From positions 1,061,332-1,125,331 of the forward strand of contig AZIN01000001.1 in NCBI GenBank assembly GCA_000511875.1: a stretch of 64,000 nucleotides of DNA. Direction: 5' to 3'. A program made the position numbers and the translations under genes. This DNA is from Gammaproteobacteria bacterium MOLA455. Its GTDB lineage: Bacteria > Pseudomonadota > Gammaproteobacteria > Pseudomonadales > Porticoccaceae. Positions 1-11,318 of this stretch are shown in pieces. Position 1 is the first letter of the stretch. The number at the start of each line of letters is the position of its first letter. Under the pieces are notes generated by a model, which worked only from the letters and a program-made list of their open reading frames with translations, made no database searches and was not told where the DNA came from.

Positions 1-535
1 GGCCTGTAGGCAGCAGGGCTCCGCACTGGGCGCCGGCAGTTCCAAAATAGCGTTGCAGCACAGGCGCATGGGACCCGGGCACACCGTCAATTTTAGCCTC
101 GCCCTCATAGGTCACACTGCCGTCTGGGGTCTGCACAACCAGTTCTGCATAGGCATCAGAGTTCACCATATGCACGCGCACTACTGTTTGCCCAATATCC
201 GCGATCACCAGGCCACGCTCAATAGCAAATGGACCAACCGCGGCGAGCATATTGCCACAGTTCTGGGCCACTGAAATCGAGCCAGTTTCTGGTGTTACCT
301 GCAAGAATAGATAGTCAACATCCACATCAGCACGCTCAGAGGGCGACACTATAGCAACCTTGCTTGTGAGAGGATGCGCGCCGCCTAAACCATCGATTTG
401 ACGGGCATCGGGGGATCCCATAATTCGCAGTAGTATTTGATTGCGAGCTTCTACATCGGCCGGCAAATCCCGTGCGAGAAAAAACGGCCCTTTGGAGGTA
501 CCGCCACGCATTAGCATGCAGGGAATTCCACTCAC
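1..535 (-). CDS. ligU: 4-oxalomesaconate tautomerase (PrpF fold), 3' part missing
   Basis: This is the N-terminal part of a PrpF-fold isomerase of the GalD/LigU type. The family moves the double bond of 4-oxalomesaconate so that it can be hydrated in protocatechuate or gallate meta-cleavage. Reading leftwards from a GTG at 535 gives a protein opening [16 protein letters not shown]. The MRGGTSKG motif, the later GSPDARQIDGLGGA and the NCGN motif are family hallmarks. About 178 codons are present; the rest lies beyond the left edge. The GTG overlaps the stop of ligI as GTGA, which suggests translational coupling. The isomerase role is known for the family, and the lig context supports this substrate over PrpF in propionate metabolism. 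Confidence 0.85.
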   Translation of the reverse strand, partial: MSGIPCMLMRGGTSKGPFFLARDLPADVEARNQILLRIMGSPDARQIDGLGGAHPLTSKVAIVSPSERADVDVDYLFLQVTPETGSISVAQNCGNMLAAVGPFAIERGLVIADIGQTVVRVHMVNSDAYAELVVQTPDGSVTYEGEAKIDGVPGSHAPVLQRYFGTAGAQCGALLPTG

Positions 536-1437
536 ACTAAATGATCCGACCAGTAAAGGGACATCGGATTGTCGACTAACAACTTGCGCTGTAACTCGAC
601 AGTGGGCGCAATAAATGGAATGCGATCCACAAGCTCACCGTCATCTGCAATATGTGTTTTCATATTGGGGTGCGGCCAGTCGGTACCCCAGAGCACTCGA
701 TCCGGGAAGCGTTCAACCAGCGTTCGGGCAAAAGGCGTGACATCATCGTAGGGCGGGCCAGTGACTGACAACCGTTCGGGGCAGGATACCTTGACCCAAA
801 AGTTTGGATTGTCATCCATTAATTTTACGAAACGTAAAAATTGCGGATGGGTTGCGGTCAAACTGATATCGGGGCGACCCATATGGTCAATAACCAGGAT
901 GGTAGGAATTGACTCAAGGAAAGGGGCAATGTCGTCAAGTTCCTCAGCCTCGAAATAGACCACGACGTGCCAGCCCATTTTGGCAACTCGCTGTGCGATG
1001 TTGAGATAGTCAGATTTTGGCGTTGGGTCCACCAGACGCTTCAAAAAGTTAAATCTCACTCCCCTCACGCCGGCAGCGTCAAGCGCTTGTAATTCATCAT
1101 CCGATATTGCGGGATCAACAATGGCTACACCCCTAGCCTTGCCGCCTGATTGGTTGAGGCAATCAACCATGGCAGCGTTATCCTTGCCGTGACAGCTGGC
1201 TTGAACCAAGACGTTTTTATCAAAACCCAGATGATCACGAAGGGCAAATAACTTGGCCGCAGGCGCATCGTGAGGGGTGTATTTTCGAATCGGCGAATAG
1301 GGAAATTTATCTGAGGACCCAAACACATGGCAGTGAGCGTCCACTGCGCCCGGAGGTACAATAAAATCAGGTTTTTTGGGGCTGGGGTGCACATCGAGCG
1401 CACCTGGCGTCGGTGGCTGAGATTGGAGGCTAGGCAT
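532..1437 (-). CDS. ligI: 2-pyrone-4,6-dicarboxylate hydrolase LigI
   Basis: This amidohydrolase-superfamily enzyme opens the lactone 2-pyrone-4,6-dicarboxylate to the oxalomesaconate/4-carboxy-2-hydroxymuconate form in the cytoplasm. The 301-residue length matches LigI. Visible landmarks are DAHCHVFG (His35, His37), the QASCHG stretch near residue 80, IDHMGRPD (His185) and GTDWPHPN (Asp253). These match the barrel active site of LigI, which, unlike most of the superfamily, works without a metal. It is the middle gene of ligK-ligI-ligU: its start overlaps the end of ligK by 8 bases and its stop overlaps the start of ligU by 4. The cluster makes PDC hydrolase much more likely than a generic amidohydrolase. 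Confidence 0.93.
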   Translation of the reverse strand: MPSLQSQPPTPGALDVHPSPKKPDFIVPPGAVDAHCHVFGSSDKFPYSPIRKYTPHDAPAAKLFALRDHLGFDKNVLVQASCHGKDNAAMVDCLNQSGGKARGVAIVDPAISDDELQALDAAGVRGVRFNFLKRLVDPTPKSDYLNIAQRVAKMGWHVVVYFEAEELDDIAPFLESIPTILVIDHMGRPDISLTATHPQFLRFVKLMDDNPNFWVKVSCPERLSVTGPPYDDVTPFARTLVERFPDRVLWGTDWPHPNMKTHIADDGELVDRIPFIAPTVELQRKLLVDNPMSLYWSDHLV

Positions 1438-2113
1438 CAGTGTATTTCAACCCTTTTTCTGCGAGCCGTTCACGCATTCCGTAAACGTCTAGTCCAAGTT
1501 CACCGGCGGCAAATTTAGCCCGATTGCGCGCCTCTTTCTCCTCTCGAGCTCGCGCATTCGCCAGTACATCTGTTGCAGTTTCCCGAGGCACTACACAGAC
1601 CCCATCATCATCTGCAACGATTACATCACCAGGCCTAACACCTTGCCCTGCACAGATGATGGGTATGTTGACTGAACCTAGGCTCTCCTTAACCGTGCCT
1701 GTTCCCTGAACATATTTTGACCATACCGGAAAGTCCATTTCTTGCAGCTCAGCGAGATCACGCACACCCCCCTCAATAATGAGCCCGCGAACACCACGGT
1801 ATTTCAGAGCTGTGGCAAAGAGATCACCAAAATAGCCTGCGTCGGACTCAGAGGTCGGCGAAATCACCAAGATATCGCCTTCCTGGCACTGCTCAACCAC
1901 CACGTGAATCATCCAGTTGTCCGCCGGCGGAATAGAGACGGTCACCGCATTGCCTGCGATGCGAGCGCCCGGATAAATGGGCCGCATATAGGGCTTCATA
2001 CAACCTGTTCTGCCCTGCGCTTCTGAAACCGTGGAGACCCCACAAACCCCTAAACCATCGACAGTCCCTAGATCGACACGGTCAATATTTTGCACAACAA
2101 CATGCTCAGCCAT
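1430..2113 (-). CDS. ligK: 4-carboxy-4-hydroxy-2-oxoadipate aldolase / oxaloacetate decarboxylase
   Basis: This RraA-fold class II aldolase cleaves 4-carboxy-4-hydroxy-2-oxoadipate to pyruvate and oxaloacetate, the last step of the 4,5-cleavage pathway, and usually also decarboxylates oxaloacetate. The 227-residue length fits LigK/GalC. The GGVRD motif places Arg118 and Asp119 at the substrate- and metal-binding positions known in this family, and a [11 protein letters not shown] segment lies further on. It is the first gene of the minus arm, about 100 bases from the LysR gene, which is also on the minus strand upstream. RraA itself lacks the surrounding lig genes and is shorter, so the aldolase call is preferred. 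Confidence 0.92.
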   Translation of the reverse strand: MAEHVVVQNIDRVDLGTVDGLGVCGVSTVSEAQGRTGCMKPYMRPIYPGARIAGNAVTVSIPPADNWMIHVVVEQCQEGDILVISPTSESDAGYFGDLFATALKYRGVRGLIIEGGVRDLAELQEMDFPVWSKYVQGTGTVKESLGSVNIPIICAGQGVRPGDVIVADDDGVCVVPRETATDVLANARAREEKEARNRAKFAAGELGLDVYGMRERLAEKGLKYTDA

Positions 2114-2212
2114 AAAAAAATCCCGGATAAAAAATAATGACTTAGTATTGTTTTCTTAGCGCTGCATTTCCAGATTGAAGTCAGTTCAGGTTATAAGAAA
2201 ATACGAACCCAT

Positions 2213-3361
2213 TTAGCTGACTGACTGCAAAATCTCGATAAAGCGCCGATGGGAGCCAGTCGGTCGCCAGTCTTGCCTGCAGGTGACGCCAATCGTGCGG
2301 TTTAATTGTGGAGGAAGGGGACAAAGGACTGACAACCAACCTGCTTCCAGCTCAACGACGATCTGATCTGGCGACAAAATTGCCAGACAATCTGTCCTCA
2401 GCAGAATCTGACGATTTACGATTACCGAGCCACATTCCACAGAAATCCGAGGTAATGCCAGACCTTCCGCGGTAAACAGTTGCTCCCACTTATCGCGCAG
2501 TGGCGCGCCAGAATGCGGCACGCACCAGGCAAACTCACTGAGCGCTCTGATCGTAGTGTCGGACGATGGTCGATCAAATAATGGGTGCCCCGCCCTAGCG
2601 ACAATCACCGGAGCGTCCTCAAAAAGCGGGGTCTGAACCAGATCCGGGCCCGGGTTTGGCTCGCGAAGGGCGCCGATGACAAAGTCTAGCTGACCGGTCA
2701 AAAGTGGCTCTATTAGCTCTGTGAATGAGCCCTCAGAGATACGTATATCAACGTTCGGATAGGATGCTTGAAATTCAACTATGGCTGCTGGCAGAACTCG
2801 GGCACGGCACAGTGGCATGGCGCCGATCACAAGTGACCCAGATGCTATACCTTTGAGGGCCATGAGATCATTGATCATATATCGCAACTCAGCCCCCGCA
2901 AGACTAAACCGCCGAGCTTGAGCCTGCCCGAAATCGGTCAAGGCAAGTCCTCGGCCTTTCCGCCGAGTCAGGTCCTGTTTGAGAAAAATTTCCAGGTCGC
3001 GGATAGCTCGATGCAAGGATGCGGAAGAGAGTCCGGTGCTCTTAGAGGCCTCAGCAAAATTTCCACGCTGGGCCAGCGCGAGAAATGCTTTTATCTGTGT
3101 ATGGGTGACATTTTTGCGACCAATGTATTTAAGGGTTTCAATAACCCGAGGATAAATTAACCGCGCTGCGCTGGTTGGCACCATGCCGCCGTTATGGCGG
3201 TCAAACAGACGAACATCCAATTGATCTTCAAGTTTTACAATTGCCTGAGTCACTGCGGACTGGGAAAGATTAACCGCCCGTGCCGCTGCAACTGAGGTCC
3301 CCAGCTCCACGGTTTTCAAAAATGCCCGCAAATGTCTGATGTTATAGCGCCATATATCCAT
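2213..3361 (-). CDS. LysR-type regulator with tandem HTH domains
   Basis: This is a probable regulator of the flanking lig genes. It is 382 residues long, against about 300 for a normal LysR protein. The extra length is a second winged HTH. The first spans residues 9-66, with recognition segment SQSAVTQAIVKLEDQL. The second spans about 87-144, with SSASLHRAIRDLE, and is followed by a linker helix. The effector-binding domain starts near 176 (GSLVIGAMPL) and keeps the ELIEPLLTGQLDFVIGAL stretch. It is divergent from ligJ, with 104 bases between the starts, and lies upstream of ligK. Aromatic responsiveness is inferred from position; the inducer cannot be read from sequence. The call as a LysR protein is firm. 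Confidence 0.9.
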   Translation of the reverse strand: MDIWRYNIRHLRAFLKTVELGTSVAAARAVNLSQSAVTQAIVKLEDQLDVRLFDRHNGGMVPTSAARLIYPRVIETLKYIGRKNVTHTQIKAFLALAQRGNFAEASKSTGLSSASLHRAIRDLEIFLKQDLTRRKGRGLALTDFGQAQARRFSLAGAELRYMINDLMALKGIASGSLVIGAMPLCRARVLPAAIVEFQASYPNVDIRISEGSFTELIEPLLTGQLDFVIGALREPNPGPDLVQTPLFEDAPVIVARAGHPLFDRPSSDTTIRALSEFAWCVPHSGAPLRDKWEQLFTAEGLALPRISVECGSVIVNRQILLRTDCLAILSPDQIVVELEAGWLSVLCPLPPQLNRTIGVTCRQDWRPTGSHRRFIEILQSVS

Positions 3362-3465
3362 GGCCTTATATTAGCATTTCCTTATATCAAACATACACTC
3401 CTAATTCGTTGTGCAATGATAATGTGGTTACAATGTTCGAAAGACATTTTTAGGCGAATATCAGT

Positions 3466-4506
3466 ATGAGTCTCATCATAGATTGTCACGGACACCAAAC
3501 GCTAGTCCCCCAGGCACACCTTGATTTCCGGAATGCCCAGCTTGCCCGGCTCAAAGATCCCTCAAAACCACGCCCCAGTCTGCCTGTGTATGCAGACTCG
3601 GAGCTGCAGGAGATTATCTCAAATAACCAGCTCCGGCTGCAGCAGGAGCGCGGCGCAGACATTACCATTTTTTCACCGCGGGCTTCAGTGATGGAACCCC
3701 ACATTGGTGATAGCGAAACCTCTGTTGACTGGGCCAGGGCCTGCAACAATATGATCAAGCGAACGGTTGACCTTTTCCCCGATAACTTCGTCGGTGTCTG
3801 CCAGCTGCCTCAGCAAATGGCAAACAACAAACCCGTTGGCCTTGAGGATGCTATTGAAGAACTTGAACGCTGCGTACTCGAGCTTGGATTCGTCGGTTGC
3901 AATCTAAACCCCGACCCTTCCGGAGGACACTTTTCAGCACCACCTCTGACAGACCGCTACTGGTATCCCCTCTACGAAAAGATGGTCGAGCTTCGCGTGC
4001 CGGCCATGATCCATGTTTCGGGCTCTTGCAATGCATGTCTCCATGCAACCGGATCCTACTACATGGCCGCCGACACCAATGCGTTTATGAACCTCATTAC
4101 CGGCGATCTATTTTCCGATTTTCCTGAACTGAATTTTATTATCCCCCATGGCGGAGGGGCAGTGCCCTATCATTGGGGACGATACCGCGGCCTGGCCGAT
4201 ATGCTCGGCAAGCCAAGCCTAGATACACATCTGATGCAAAACGTCTATTTCGACACCTGTGTGTACCATCAGCCCGGTATTGACCTGCTATGCGAAGTGA
4301 TAGATCCGAAAAATATCCTCTTCGCATCCGAGATGATTGGCGCTGTGCGGGGTATAGATCCGCAGACCGGCTTTTACTTCGACGATACTAAGCGCTACGT
4401 GGAAAATCTCAATCTGCCCGCTGATGTTCGTCACGACATATTTGAAGGCAACGCCCGACGTATTTATCCGCGACTCGACGAACTGCTTAAAGGGCGTGGT
4501 TTGTGA
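3466..4506 (+). CDS. ligJ: 4-oxalomesaconate hydratase LigJ
   Basis: This amidohydrolase-family hydratase adds water to oxalomesaconate to give 4-carboxy-4-hydroxy-2-oxoadipate. The protein is 346 residues and opens MSLIIDCHGHQT, giving the metal-binding HxH at His8/His10. Further landmarks are MIHVSGSCN, IPHGGGAVPYHWGRYR and a C-terminal FASEMIGAVRGIDP segment, all typical of LigJ. It is not related to the PIG-L-like hydratase GalB, so the lig-type route is used here. It starts the plus arm, divergent from the tandem-HTH LysR gene. A 111-base gap follows before ligA, so ligABC may have an additional promoter. Confidence 0.92.
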   Translation: MSLIIDCHGHQTLVPQAHLDFRNAQLARLKDPSKPRPSLPVYADSELQEIISNNQLRLQQERGADITIFSPRASVMEPHIGDSETSVDWARACNNMIKRTVDLFPDNFVGVCQLPQQMANNKPVGLEDAIEELERCVLELGFVGCNLNPDPSGGHFSAPPLTDRYWYPLYEKMVELRVPAMIHVSGSCNACLHATGSYYMAADTNAFMNLITGDLFSDFPELNFIIPHGGGAVPYHWGRYRGLADMLGKPSLDTHLMQNVYFDTCVYHQPGIDLLCEVIDPKNILFASEMIGAVRGIDPQTGFYFDDTKRYVENLNLPADVRHDIFEGNARRIYPRLDELLKGRGL

Positions 4507-4617
4507 GTTGTTATAGGCAATGGTTGGCATATAACCCAGCTATGTTAAGGGCGGGTCAAAGTTACTCGTCCGGCGGTCATGCTAGATCTATTACTGCTAA
4601 ATTGATGGGCATCGACA

Positions 4618-6810
<2,193 letters not shown>

Positions 6811-6861
6811 CCTGTTAAGGACTGTAGCCGGCAGCAGCTGGGGTTATTAGCATAGCCCCGG

Positions 6862-8601
6862 TTAGCCACCCTTTGGCGGCGGCCCTGGAACAAACACACC
6901 GTTCTCAAGCGCATAGGCATGCCAAGCGGATACAAGGCGCTCAAGAACCTCGGCATTTTCGCCGCTGACATCACGGCTCTCCGCCACGTCATTTGCGAGA
7001 TTGTATAGCTTCCAAGTTGACGGAGATTTACGGTCGCCATTATCTTTGTTGTAGACCGCTTTCCAATCCCCCACTCGAATACCGCGCTGGAAGTGTAACT
7101 CCCAGGCAAGTGCATCAGTATCTGAGCGCACAGAGTCACGCGATCCGTCTAAAATGGGCTGCCATGACTTTCCAGACGGCGTAGCAATCTCACCAGCCAC
7201 TGGCTCTGGGCTATTTGAGACTTGACCAACAGAAGCCTGTGCAATATCCACAACTGTTGGCATAACATCTCGAACCGATAGAGCACTGGAAATAATTCTC
7301 TGACCTTTGATACTGGGCCCAGAGATAAAGGCGGGAACTCTCACGCCACCCTCTTCTGCATCTCCCTTGGTCTTGCGAAATGGTGCCATTGCGGCTTGCG
7401 CCCATTGGCTGCCATAGGTAATAAAGCTTTCTCCCGTTCCCATCTTTGATAAATCAGCGTTGGCTGATTCTACCGTCGCGAGAACCTTGGCTTTATAGTG
7501 CTGGGGAGTCGAGCTGGCCGTCCTCGTTATAAGAGATCTAGCTTCGATACCCTCAGCACCGTTGTCCGACATAAAAATGACAACTGTATTGTCGAAGTCG
7601 CCGTTGGCACGAAGCTCTTTTAGCACCTTACCAACATTCTGATCCAACGAGTCCACCATGGCCGCGTAAATTTCCATATTGCGCGATTCAATCTTGCGCT
7701 GGCTCTCGGGCAAAGCCTCCCAGTCATTAAGAACTGCAAAACTCGACGTTAGGACAGAATCATCAACTAGCCCCAAGCTTTTCATTCGCGCCAAACGAGC
7801 GGAACGCAGCGCCGCGGGACCAGCATCGTAACGACCCTGATATTTTGCAATCAGATCGGTTGGCGCCTGCAGTGGCCAGTGCGGTGCAGTAAAGGCCAAA
7901 TAGGCAAAGAATGGCTGGTCTGATTCAGCGTCGTCGTTGATATAATCGATAAGGCGTTGGGTAAAAAAATCACTCGAATAGGCACCCACTGGAAATTCAG
8001 CCGGACGCCCGTCCTCTGTGTAAGTCGCAGACTGCAACACTGGATCGCCATTTTGCCCAGCACCAAAATGATCGGCACCACCGTCTAACAACGCAAATGC
8101 TCGATCAAAGCCATGCTCTGTAGGTTGCTGATCAGGCTGATGACCAAGATGCCACTTACCGCTCATTAGTGTTCTGTAGCCGGACTTGGAAAGTACTTCG
8201 GCAATAGTGGTGGTTTCCTGTTTAAGATACCCCTCATAACCAGGCCGTCCTTTCAGCATCGGAAATGAGCGCAGAGCTTCAGCCATAGCACCTATCCCGG
8301 CACGATGATTATCCTGGCCCGTCAGGAGCATGGACCTAGTGGGCGAGCAGGTCGCCGCTGCATATAAATTTGTCATCCGAATCCCCGATGTCGCGAGGGC
8401 ATCAAGGTTTGGCGTTTCGATTTCTCCACCAAAGGCGCCCAGGTCAGAAAATCCCAGGTCGTCAGCAACGATAAGAAGAATATTTGGCGCGCCACCATCA
8501 ACCGAATTCTCGGAGACTCTATCATCAGGGGCAGATGCAATAACGGCCGCCGAACAGGCCAGAGCAATTATAACGAAGACGGCGCTGGTGATATTTTTCA
8601 T
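6862..8601 (-). CDS. Secreted type I sulfatase (arylsulfatase family)
   Basis: This is an alkaline-phosphatase-fold sulfatase that hydrolyses sulfate esters, likely in the periplasm or outside the cell. The 579-residue protein has a Sec signal peptide (hydrophobic residues 6-22, likely cut after the ASA near 24). Metal-ligand motif VADDLGFSDLG lies at 45-55, and the CSPTRS motif at 85-90, whose Cys is matured to formylglycine. GKWHLGH and MSDNGAEG complete the active site. No maturation enzyme (FGE or anSME) is encoded in the window. It is convergent with ligC and downstream of a TonB-dependent receptor on the same strand, which suggests uptake and processing of a sulfated compound. Whether it acts on aryl or sugar sulfates cannot be told. 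Confidence 0.9.
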   Translation of the reverse strand: MKNITSAVFVIIALACSAAVIASAPDDRVSENSVDGGAPNILLIVADDLGFSDLGAFGGEIETPNLDALATSGIRMTNLYAAATCSPTRSMLLTGQDNHRAGIGAMAEALRSFPMLKGRPGYEGYLKQETTTIAEVLSKSGYRTLMSGKWHLGHQPDQQPTEHGFDRAFALLDGGADHFGAGQNGDPVLQSATYTEDGRPAEFPVGAYSSDFFTQRLIDYINDDAESDQPFFAYLAFTAPHWPLQAPTDLIAKYQGRYDAGPAALRSARLARMKSLGLVDDSVLTSSFAVLNDWEALPESQRKIESRNMEIYAAMVDSLDQNVGKVLKELRANGDFDNTVVIFMSDNGAEGIEARSLITRTASSTPQHYKAKVLATVESANADLSKMGTGESFITYGSQWAQAAMAPFRKTKGDAEEGGVRVPAFISGPSIKGQRIISSALSVRDVMPTVVDIAQASVGQVSNSPEPVAGEIATPSGKSWQPILDGSRDSVRSDTDALAWELHFQRGIRVGDWKAVYNKDNGDRKSPSTWKLYNLANDVAESRDVSGENAEVLERLVSAWHAYALENGVFVPGPPPKGG

Positions 8602-8660
8602 AGGTGGGTGCTCTTCTTATTATCAATTGGAGGAGAGGAGTATTCAGTTTACTTTAACCT

Positions 8661-8708
8661 TGTAAAAAAAATAAACCCCGCTCAAGACTGCAAAGTCATG
8701 AGCGGGGT
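8661..8708 (-). terminator. Rho-independent terminator after the TonB receptor
   Basis: A perfect 10-bp stem (8675-8684 with 8699-8708, ACCCCGCTCA in its arm) is followed on the minus strand by a T-rich run with eight consecutive T. It sits just past the stop of the receptor gene and before the sulfatase start region, so the sulfatase probably has its own promoter. Confidence 0.85.
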
Positions 8709-8734
8709 CCATTAATATCTACATCTATTACTTA

Positions 8735-11254
8735 CTAAAAGTTAGCCATCAACCGAACACCGTAAGTGCGTGGCGGTGAATAGATTCCGTAATTAAGGCC
8801 GCGGTTTGACACGTTGGTGTTAGCAATGAATTGCTCGTCGGTCACATTTCTTACGAAGGCGGAGACAGACCAACCACCATCATCGACGAAGAGCGTCGCG
8901 TCCAGGTTAAGCGTGGTGTAAGAATCCGACTTGGTTTCATCCAGTAACAGGAAGTTTGTTTGCTGCTCTGCTCTGTGTGACACCCTAGCGGTAAGAGACA
9001 GTTCGTTACCTGACATATCGATGACGTGATTTATATCAAAATCAGCACCAATTTCAGGCGAATAGAGCATATCGTTACCTGAACAGTCATAGCTTTCTAC
9101 ACCATCAGTAACACCAGCTGAAGCACAGCCAAATCGTCCCACACCCGGATCAGAAATCAACGTCAGCTTGTCATAAGCGGCATCTAAATACTGCAGGTTT
9201 AAGCCGAATGTTGTGCTGCCCGTGGCCGCCCAAATAATATCAACATCGAGCCCCTGAATGGTCGCATCGGCATTCGCAATGGGGAAAGCTGAACCACCGT
9301 CGAGCGTAGTAAAGTACGTTACCTGTTGGCCATCATACTTCCACAGGAAAAGCTCGGCGTTGACTTGCAATGTGTTGTCCAAAAAGCGGTTTTTAGAGCC
9401 AATCGTAAACGCGTCAATGTATTCTGGATCATAGGTCGGCGCATCAGTCGCTAGGTCGACACCGCCAGCGCGGTAGCCAGATTCAAAAGTGGCGTATAAA
9501 AGATTGCTTTCAGCCCAATCCCATTCAGCGCCGATTCTATAGGTGGTCTCACTGTAGCTGAGGTCAGACGCTAACGCACCATCGCCAAGATTTACAATGG
9601 CTCCAAGATTCGGACTCGGGTATCCAGTAGGATCAACATGAGCAATATTGTAGACTGGAGGGGGCCCCATACCGGGAACCGTTGCTACAGAATCTGCTGC
9701 AATCAGACCATTATCGACAAAATATTGAATAAATGCGTCGCGGTCACCAGTGATCGGATGCGCTGGCATTGCGCCAGACGCACAGCCATTGGCAAAACTG
9801 TTGGATGGCGGCGGTCCTGGGGTTAGGAAATTACTAGGCTCCCCATTCGGCCCCGGCGCCGGCGCACCACCACAGAAGGTTAAGAATGTGTCGCTGATGC
9901 CATCAACAAACTTGTTGTCTTCCGTATAGCGAACACCTGCATTCAGACGGAAAGTTTCGGAAACATCAAATGTACCCTGTCCGAAAACCGCCCAGCTATC
10001 ACCGCCGTTATCGTAGTTTTGAATCGGCGAGGCGTAGTTTTGTGCAAACACAGAACTGGTGCTAATCTCTTCCTCGATATAGAAGGCGCCGAGGATACCA
10101 TTTAGAGGGCCGTCTAAGTCAGTTGCAAAGCGCAGCTCAAAAGAGGTTTGTTCATTCTCTTCAAGCGTTTTTGCAGGCGAAAACCCAGGGCCAGAAAACT
10201 GATAGTCCTGCTCTGATTCACGATAAGCCGGAATAAAAGTCAGGGTACCAAGATCTGCCTGATAGTTTATTTCAGCTGAGAAACCAGTCCAGCTAGCGTC
10301 TTGATAGAGATCGTCCCCATCAATCGGCTGATACGGGGCAAAAGAAGGCGTGTGCAATACACCGGCACGAATCGCATTGGCACCCGCATCTGTCGGGCCG
10401 CTATTAACCGCCAATCCAGATGGCGTATAATCTGTAATGGATCCTTGGGGAGGATTTGCATAGGTTCCCAACAGATCACCACCAGGGCCTTTGCCGTTTA
10501 TTTCAGAGTGATCGACAGCCAATCGGATCGATAACTTATCGCTCGCGTTGAACAGCAACTGCGCTCGAACAGCAGCCGAATCCTGGTCATTGGTGCCATC
10601 ATCGGAAAAACCGTCGCGGTCAACCTTATTAGCCGAGATACGAATCGCAACATCATCTGAAATGGCAATGTTTGCCGCACCCTGCAGGCCTGTTTTAGAG
10701 TAGTTGCCAACTTCGGCCTGGATATAACCGGAATTCTCACCGAGAACTGGCTTGGTCGGAAGATAATTCACAACACCGCCAGTGGCGTTTCGACCGTATA
10801 GAGTACCCTGAGGGCCCTTCAGTAATTCTACCCGCTCTAAGTCAAACATGGCCTGTCCAGCAGCACCACTTGAACGCCCTAGATAGACACCGTCAACGTT
10901 CTGAGCAATGGCTGCGTCAGTTAAAGGGTTAACGGTCAGCGCGCCGACACCGCGAACAAAAAAGCTCGCCAGTGGGCCACCGCTTGCGTTCACGCCCAAG
11001 GCAGGTGACAGTAAACCTAAATCCAAACCGGAATCTATTCCCGCTTGTTTCAGACTGTCCGAATCAAAGCTTTGGACCGGCAACGCCGCATCCTGTAATG
11101 ATTGCTCACGGCGCTGCGCCGTTACGATAACTTCGTCTATGCCAGCGCTACCACTCGCTTTAGGCTCATTGGCCGACTGCGCAAACGCAGTCTGGATGCC
11201 AACAGCCAAACTAAGGATGGTTGCGCTGGTTGCAGTAAATGCTATTTTTTTCAT
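8735..11254 (-). CDS. TonB-dependent outer-membrane receptor
   Basis: This is a 22-strand beta-barrel receptor for TonB-energised uptake. The start is set at the ATG at 11254 because AGGGGA lies 6 bases upstream and a classic signal peptide follows (MKKIAFTATSATILSL to FAQ). An upstream in-frame start 20 codons earlier lacks this. A TonB-box-like DEVIVTAQRREQSLQD is followed by the plug domain with VELLKGPQGTLYGRNATGGVVN, and the protein ends in an aromatic residue after a typical barrel strand (VRLMANF). It is divergent from a LysR gene and shares the locus with a sulfatase and ring-cleavage genes. The substrate is unknown; an aromatic or sulfated phenolic is an inference from context. Confidence 0.93.
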   Translation of the reverse strand: MKKIAFTATSATILSLAVGIQTAFAQSANEPKASGSAGIDEVIVTAQRREQSLQDAALPVQSFDSDSLKQAGIDSGLDLGLLSPALGVNASGGPLASFFVRGVGALTVNPLTDAAIAQNVDGVYLGRSSGAAGQAMFDLERVELLKGPQGTLYGRNATGGVVNYLPTKPVLGENSGYIQAEVGNYSKTGLQGAANIAISDDVAIRISANKVDRDGFSDDGTNDQDSAAVRAQLLFNASDKLSIRLAVDHSEINGKGPGGDLLGTYANPPQGSITDYTPSGLAVNSGPTDAGANAIRAGVLHTPSFAPYQPIDGDDLYQDASWTGFSAEINYQADLGTLTFIPAYRESEQDYQFSGPGFSPAKTLEENEQTSFELRFATDLDGPLNGILGAFYIEEEISTSSVFAQNYASPIQNYDNGGDSWAVFGQGTFDVSETFRLNAGVRYTEDNKFVDGISDTFLTFCGGAPAPGPNGEPSNFLTPGPPPSNSFANGCASGAMPAHPITGDRDAFIQYFVDNGLIAADSVATVPGMGPPPVYNIAHVDPTGYPSPNLGAIVNLGDGALASDLSYSETTYRIGAEWDWAESNLLYATFESGYRAGGVDLATDAPTYDPEYIDAFTIGSKNRFLDNTLQVNAELFLWKYDGQQVTYFTTLDGGSAFPIANADATIQGLDVDIIWAATGSTTFGLNLQYLDAAYDKLTLISDPGVGRFGCASAGVTDGVESYDCSGNDMLYSPEIGADFDINHVIDMSGNELSLTARVSHRAEQQTNFLLLDETKSDSYTTLNLDATLFVDDGGWSVSAFVRNVTDEQFIANTNVSNRGLNYGIYSPPRTYGVRLMANF

Positions 11255-11318
11255 GCGTTTCCCCTGGTTAAATTTATCTTTTTTGTTATTCGACTGTAGA
11301 TGCTGTATCCGCATTGGT

